64,000 nucleotides of DNA from Sulfuriroseicoccus oceanibius (lineage in GTDB: Bacteria > Verrucomicrobiota > Verrucomicrobiia > Verrucomicrobiales > SLCJ01): contig NZ_CP066776.1 of assembly GCF_010681825.2 (NCBI RefSeq), positions 1,178,001 to 1,242,000 on the forward strand. Direction: 5' to 3'. The notes under the pieces are model-generated. The model was not told the origin of the DNA. It worked only from the letters and a program-made list of their open reading frames with translations, and ran no database searches. Numbering within the stretch: position 1 is the stretch's first letter; the number at the start of each line of letters is the position of its first letter. Shown piece by piece: positions 60,565 through 64,000 of the stretch. A program made the position numbers and the translations under genes.

Positions 60565-61629
60565 ATGTCTATTCTTCAGAAACCGATCCAATTGGGAGCT
60601 TTCGAGCTCAAGAACCGTCTGGTAATGGCACCGCTTACCCGCTGCCGTGCGAGTGAAGGGCGTGTGCCCAATGAGTTAATGGCCGAGTATTATGCCCAGC
60701 GGGCGTCGGCCGGGTTGATTTTATCGGAAGCGACGTCGGTGAACCCGATGGGGGTGGGGTATCCGGATACACCGGGTTTGTGGAGCGCCGACCAGGTCGA
60801 GGGCTGGAAGATGGTAACGTCCGCCGTGCATAAGAAGGGGGGGCTGATTCTGGCCCAGTTGTGGCATGTCGGGCGGATATCCGATCCGAGTTATCTCAAT
60901 GGCGAACTGCCGGTGGCACCGTCGCCGATCGCTCCGGATGGACATGTGTCGCTGATCCGTCCGCAGAAGCCATTCGTGACGCCGCGGGCGCTGACGGTCG
61001 ACGAGATCAAAGCGACGATTGAGGACTATCGGGTGGCTGCAGAGCACGCGAAGGCGGCTGGGTTCGACGGGGTGGAGTTGCACGGAGCGAATGGCTATTT
61101 GCCTGAGCAGTTCCTGCACAGCTCGACCAACCATCGGACGGATGAATATGGCGGGTCGATTGAGAACCGTGCGCGCTTTTTGCTAGAGGCACTGGATGCG
61201 TTGATCTCGGTGTGGGGTGCGGAGCGCGTAGGGCTCCACCTTTCCCCGCAAGGCGACGCCCATGATGCCGGCGATGCGACGCCTCTGGAAACGAACGTCT
61301 ACCTGGCGGAGCAGAGCAAACAGCGCGGGATTGCGTTCATCTTCCTGCGCGAGGATATCAAAGCGGAGAAACGACTTACGCCAGTCATCAAAGAGACGTT
61401 CGGCAATGGCGTGATTGCCAACCAGGAGTTGAATAAAGAGCAGGCGGAAACCTTGGTTGAGAGCGGAGTGGCCGACGCGGTGTCGTTCGGCCGCTGGTTC
61501 ATTGCCAACCCGGATCTGCCGCAGCGCTTTGCCCAGGATGCGCCGCTCAATGAGGCGGATCCGAACACATTCTACGGCGGCGGATCGGAGGGCTATACCG
61601 ATTATCCGTTTTTGAATGGAGATGGTTGA
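60565..61629 (+). CDS. Old-yellow-enzyme family NADH:flavin oxidoreductase (NemA-like)
   Basis: 354 residues, an FMN-dependent TIM barrel. RLVMAPLTRCRA near the start, LILAQLWHVGRIS, VELHGANGYLPEQFLHSSTNHRTDEYGGSIENRARF (the OYE signature, with the HxxN pair that binds substrate), and the phosphate loop VADAVSFGRWFIANPDL are present. The enzymes reduce activated C=C bonds such as enones and nitroesters using NAD(P)H. The natural substrate is not known. It lies upstream of the polyketide operon, but a terminator separates them. Confidence 0.93.
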   Translation: MSILQKPIQLGAFELKNRLVMAPLTRCRASEGRVPNELMAEYYAQRASAGLILSEATSVNPMGVGYPDTPGLWSADQVEGWKMVTSAVHKKGGLILAQLWHVGRISDPSYLNGELPVAPSPIAPDGHVSLIRPQKPFVTPRALTVDEIKATIEDYRVAAEHAKAAGFDGVELHGANGYLPEQFLHSSTNHRTDEYGGSIENRARFLLEALDALISVWGAERVGLHLSPQGDAHDAGDATPLETNVYLAEQSKQRGIAFIFLREDIKAEKRLTPVIKETFGNGVIANQELNKEQAETLVESGVADAVSFGRWFIANPDLPQRFAQDAPLNEADPNTFYGGGSEGYTDYPFLNGDG

Positions 61630-61656
61630 TCCACACCGCTTTCGTTTGTGAAACCG

Positions 61657-61691
61657 GCCCGTACTGAGATCCTCTCGGCACGGGCATTTTT
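61657..61691 (+). terminator. Terminator after the old-yellow-enzyme gene
   Basis: GCCCGT-A-CTGAGA pairs with TCTCGG-C-ACGGGC (one wobble, one mismatch) around TCC, followed by ATTTTT. Confidence 0.85.
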
Positions 61692-61812
61692 GAGGCGTCT
61701 TTGGCAGGCGCGGATGCGGAAGAGCAACTTTGTCGACTGGTCCTGATGTTGTAATGGGGCAGTGATGTAGACGAGAGGTCGGGGCGGGTTCGCTGGTGGT
61801 GGCAGCAACTTG

Positions 61813-62442
61813 ATGAAGCGGATAGTGGAACCCGAGATACTCGATGGGCTGGCGGAGGATGATCCTCGGGCAGTGAGAAGTCGTGGCGACTTGCGTTTCA
61901 TCAATCTGATGATGGGCGGGGAACGATGGATTGTGCGTGCCGTGTCGCAGTTCTCGCAGGCGACCACGGTGGTGGATTTGGGTGCTGGAGAAGGGAGGCT
62001 GGCAAACCGTATCAAGCGAGCGTATCCGCAGCTGGATGTGGTGGCAGTGGATTTGCACGCGCGGCCGCCGGGATTGGACACAGGTATCCGCTGGCTTCAG
62101 GGCGATGCTCTTGATGGAAACCTTCATTTTGGCAGGGATGCGATCGTGGTTGCCAACTTGTTCCTTCATCACTTTGGAGAATCACAGTTGGAGCAACTTG
62201 GGCAGCGGTTTTCGGACGTCGGAGGCTGGTTGTGCCATGAGCCGCATCGGTCCGCCGGGGCTCTGTTTTGGGGGCGCTTGTTGTTGCCTTTTGTTGGTAG
62301 TGTGACGCGGCACGACATGATGGTGAGTATCCGGGCGGGGTTTGTTCCTGACGAATTGCGGAAGGTGATCGGGACGAGCGGTGATTGGTCTGAAGCGGTA
62401 TCGACGTTCGGCGGGCTGCGTAGCAAGGTGGTGTGCGTATGA
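61813..62442 (+). CDS. Class I SAM-dependent methyltransferase of the type III PKS operon
   Basis: 209 residues from ATG 61813 (a TTG precedes). TTVVDLGAGEGRLANRIKRAYPQLDVVAVDLHARPPG is motif I and the acidic loop; IRWLQGDALDGNL and DAIVVANLFLHHFGESQLEQL follow. It stops at a TGA that overlaps the ATG of the next gene (ATGA), so translation is coupled. In the srsABC operon of Streptomyces a methyltransferase (SrsB) acts on the phenolic product of the type III PKS; an analogous role is inferred here. Confidence 0.85.
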   Translation: MKRIVEPEILDGLAEDDPRAVRSRGDLRFINLMMGGERWIVRAVSQFSQATTVVDLGAGEGRLANRIKRAYPQLDVVAVDLHARPPGLDTGIRWLQGDALDGNLHFGRDAIVVANLFLHHFGESQLEQLGQRFSDVGGWLCHEPHRSAGALFWGRLLLPFVGSVTRHDMMVSIRAGFVPDELRKVIGTSGDWSEAVSTFGGLRSKVVCV

Positions 62443-63455
62443 AGGATGTGCGGATCGTAGGTGGCGGCTTGGCTGGGCTTTCGCTCGGGATCGCGCTTCG
62501 GGAACGAGGTGTGCCGGTGAGGGTGTTGGAAGCCGGGCGTTATCCGCAGCATCGGGTCTGCGGTGAGTTTATTTGTGGCGTGAGTGATGATGTGCTCGAT
62601 TCACTCGGGGTGATCGATTTGTTGAGTGATGCGGTTGAGCACAGCCGGATGGCTTGGTGGGTGGGGGATGAGTTGGTGATGACGCGTCCAATGCCGCAAT
62701 CCGCGCGGGGGATTTCCCGTTATGTTCTGGACCAAAGGCTGGCCGATCGGTTTTGCGAGTTCGGTGGTGATTTGATGGTCGGGCGGCGGGGGACCGAAGA
62801 ACGGTCGGAGGGTGTGGTCTGGGCGGCGGGTAAGCGCAAGGCCGGAGGGCGCACGTGGATCGGGCTCAAAGTGCATATCGACCTTGCTTCGGTCGACGGA
62901 TTGGAAATGCATGTCGGTGAGCGGGGCTATCTTGGTTTGTGCCGGGTGGCCGGAGACCGGGTCAATGCTTGTGGGCTTTTCAGGATGGATCAGGGGCTGA
63001 AAGGGCGCGGTGGGGATTTGTTATTGCGTTATTTGGAGGCCAATGGACTTGGCTCATTGGCCCGGCGCCTGGCGGAGGGGGAAATGGATGCCACCTCGTT
63101 CTCAGCCACCGCTGGATTTTCCCTGGGATCGCAGCCCTCAGGCGGTCAGGTGTGTATCGGAGACCGGCTTAATTTGATTCCCCCCTTCACAGGTAACGGC
63201 ATGAGCATGGCCCTTGAGAGCAGTGCTTTGTTGATGCCTCTGCTGGTTCGGTACTCGAAGGGCGAGCTCACCTGGGATGCCGTGGCAAGGAAGTACGCTG
63301 AGGCTGGGCGTGGGCAGTTTTCGCGTCGGATGACGACTGCGAAGGTTTTGCACCCGATGTTATTTCACCCTCTTGGAAGGGGTGTTCTGTCTCGGTTAGC
63401 CCGTGGCGGTGTGCTACCTCTTGATTATTTGTTCAACCGTTTACGCACCCCATGA
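62439..63455 (+). CDS. FAD-dependent oxidoreductase (geranylgeranyl-reductase-like) of the type III PKS operon
   Basis: 338 residues from ATG 62439, with ATGA overlaps at both ends. The FAD motif is VRIVGGGLAGLSLGIALRERGVPVRVLEAG (residues 4-33); the second motif VCIGDRLNLIPPFTGNGMSMALESS lies near the C-terminus. The layout fits the FAD-binding monooxygenase or geranylgeranyl reductase family. In a type III PKS cluster it would hydroxylate or oxidise the polyketide, or reduce a side chain. The catalysed step cannot be told from sequence. Confidence 0.86.
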   Translation: MKDVRIVGGGLAGLSLGIALRERGVPVRVLEAGRYPQHRVCGEFICGVSDDVLDSLGVIDLLSDAVEHSRMAWWVGDELVMTRPMPQSARGISRYVLDQRLADRFCEFGGDLMVGRRGTEERSEGVVWAAGKRKAGGRTWIGLKVHIDLASVDGLEMHVGERGYLGLCRVAGDRVNACGLFRMDQGLKGRGGDLLLRYLEANGLGSLARRLAEGEMDATSFSATAGFSLGSQPSGGQVCIGDRLNLIPPFTGNGMSMALESSALLMPLLVRYSKGELTWDAVARKYAEAGRGQFSRRMTTAKVLHPMLFHPLGRGVLSRLARGGVLPLDYLFNRLRTP

Positions 63456-64000
63456 TTCTTCAAGGTATTGCCAGTTCGTTTCCGTCGGCCAGTTTTAGTC
63501 AGGGCGACTGCCTGAATGCGATGAAGAGTGCGTCGTTTTGGCCGCAATTGAACCCTCGGTCCAGAGAGGTTTTAACCAAGGTGTTGGAAGGCACCAGTGG
63601 AATTGAGAAGCGACATTTTGCGCTTGAGAGACTTGAGGATGCGTGGACCCGCGATGCGCAACAACTCAACGAAGCTTACGAGCAGCGGGCTCCCGAGTTG
63701 TCTGCAGAGGCTGTCGTGAAGGCACTGCAGAAGGCCAATGTGGATGTGGCGGATGTGGATGCGTTGTTTGTGTGTTCCTGTACGGGTTTTCTGTGTCCTG
63801 GCGTGAGCTCGCATTTGGCTGAGCGGTTGGGGCTTCGGGACGATGTCTTTTTACAGGATATGACGGGTTTTGGTTGTGGGGCCTCAGTGCCGATGTGGAG
63901 GGCGGCGTCGGGTTATATTTCCCAGAACCCGGATGCGGTGATCGTGACTGTGGCGGTCGAGGTTTGTTCGGCTGCGTTTTACGTGGAGGATGATTTCGGG
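63452..64000 (+). CDS. Type III polyketide synthase (partial, C-terminus off the right edge)
   Basis: 183 residues from ATG 63452, overlapping the upstream stop by four bases. The thiolase-like fold of chalcone synthases is seen: ALFVCSCTGFLCPGVSSHLAERLGL, then FLQDMTGFGCGASVPMWRAASGY, whose Cys142 is the acyl-loading nucleophile. The catalytic His and Asn lie beyond the edge. Family enzymes are ~350-400 residues and condense malonyl-CoA onto an acyl starter to give alkylpyrones, alkylresorcinols or related compounds. The preceding methyltransferase and flavoenzyme genes are coupled to it. Confidence 0.9.
   Translation, partial: MILQGIASSFPSASFSQGDCLNAMKSASFWPQLNPRSREVLTKVLEGTSGIEKRHFALERLEDAWTRDAQQLNEAYEQRAPELSAEAVVKALQKANVDVADVDALFVCSCTGFLCPGVSSHLAERLGLRDDVFLQDMTGFGCGASVPMWRAASGYISQNPDAVIVTVAVEVCSAAFYVEDDFG

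Overview
The window is a 64-kb stretch of a GC-rich, densely coded bacterial chromosome, cut inside a gene at both ends. Secreted sulfatase, sialidase (GH33-type) and alpha-L-fucosidase (GH29) genes, two large eukaryotic-type protein kinase genes with TPR or coiled-coil tails, and many short intergenic palindromes together suggest a member of the Verrucomicrobiota (PVC group). That assignment is inferred from gene content; no rRNA or marker tree is available here.

Layout. 1-4.3 kb: partial sulfatase, VF530-type small protein and dynamin-like GTPase. 4.5-9 kb: aspartate aminotransferase with a structured leader, HAD phosphatase, DnaB and ribosomal protein L9. 9.2-11.8 kb: zinc-ribbon Ser/Thr kinase. 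11.9-13.2 kb: a selenocysteine locus, with selD carrying an in-frame UGA and a tRNA-Sec gene beside it. 13.4-15.5 kb: LptF/LptG-type permease, flavodoxin, double TM2 protein. 15.9-18.9 kb: glpK-glpD. 18.9-19.5 kb: VapBC-like pair. 19.6-24.3 kb: sialidase, flavin reductase-like protein, Gre-like factor, HNH nuclease, unknown membrane-anchored protein. 24.3-28.5 kb: SAM-cycle locus (SahR-like regulator, metK, ahcY), interrupted by a 500-bp cassette that encodes a four-helix-bundle protein between perfect 28-bp inverted repeats. 28.6-42.5 kb: membrane and housekeeping genes, NUDIX, AI-2E-type transporter, pseudokinase-TPR protein, SpoU methylase, fucosidase, tRNA-Leu(CAG), MutM, HAD and a polytopic membrane protein. 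42.5-45.4 kb: feoA-feoA-feoB plus a 56-aa FeoB-associated protein. 45.7-57.6 kb: AGCS symporter with an extra domain, UvrD-type helicase, PAP2 phosphatase, a 1.3-kb repeat block, PriA, aldo-keto reductase and an SPFH gene pair. 57.6-59.5 kb: palindrome cluster, an 8-bp x 19 microsatellite and an IS256-family element with a visible target duplication. 59.7-64 kb: two DoxX-like proteins, an old-yellow-enzyme homologue, then a translationally coupled methyltransferase / FAD oxidoreductase / type III polyketide synthase operon that runs off the right edge.

How the genes fit together. The secreted glycan enzymes point to growth on sulfated, sialylated or fucosylated polysaccharides. The regulator-metK-ahcY block makes SAM and removes S-adenosylhomocysteine under one local sensor. 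selD makes selenophosphate and is itself predicted to need selenocysteine. The feo genes import ferrous iron, probably under Fur. The terminal operon resembles phenolic-lipid (alkylresorcinol/alkylpyrone) pathways.

The most unusual non-coding structure is a family of heptamer-built inverted repeats. It bounds both the four-helix-bundle cassette (26517-27016) and a block of four ~250-bp tandem repeats (50812-52115). Each block abuts neighbouring genes so closely that one repeat supplies a stop codon.
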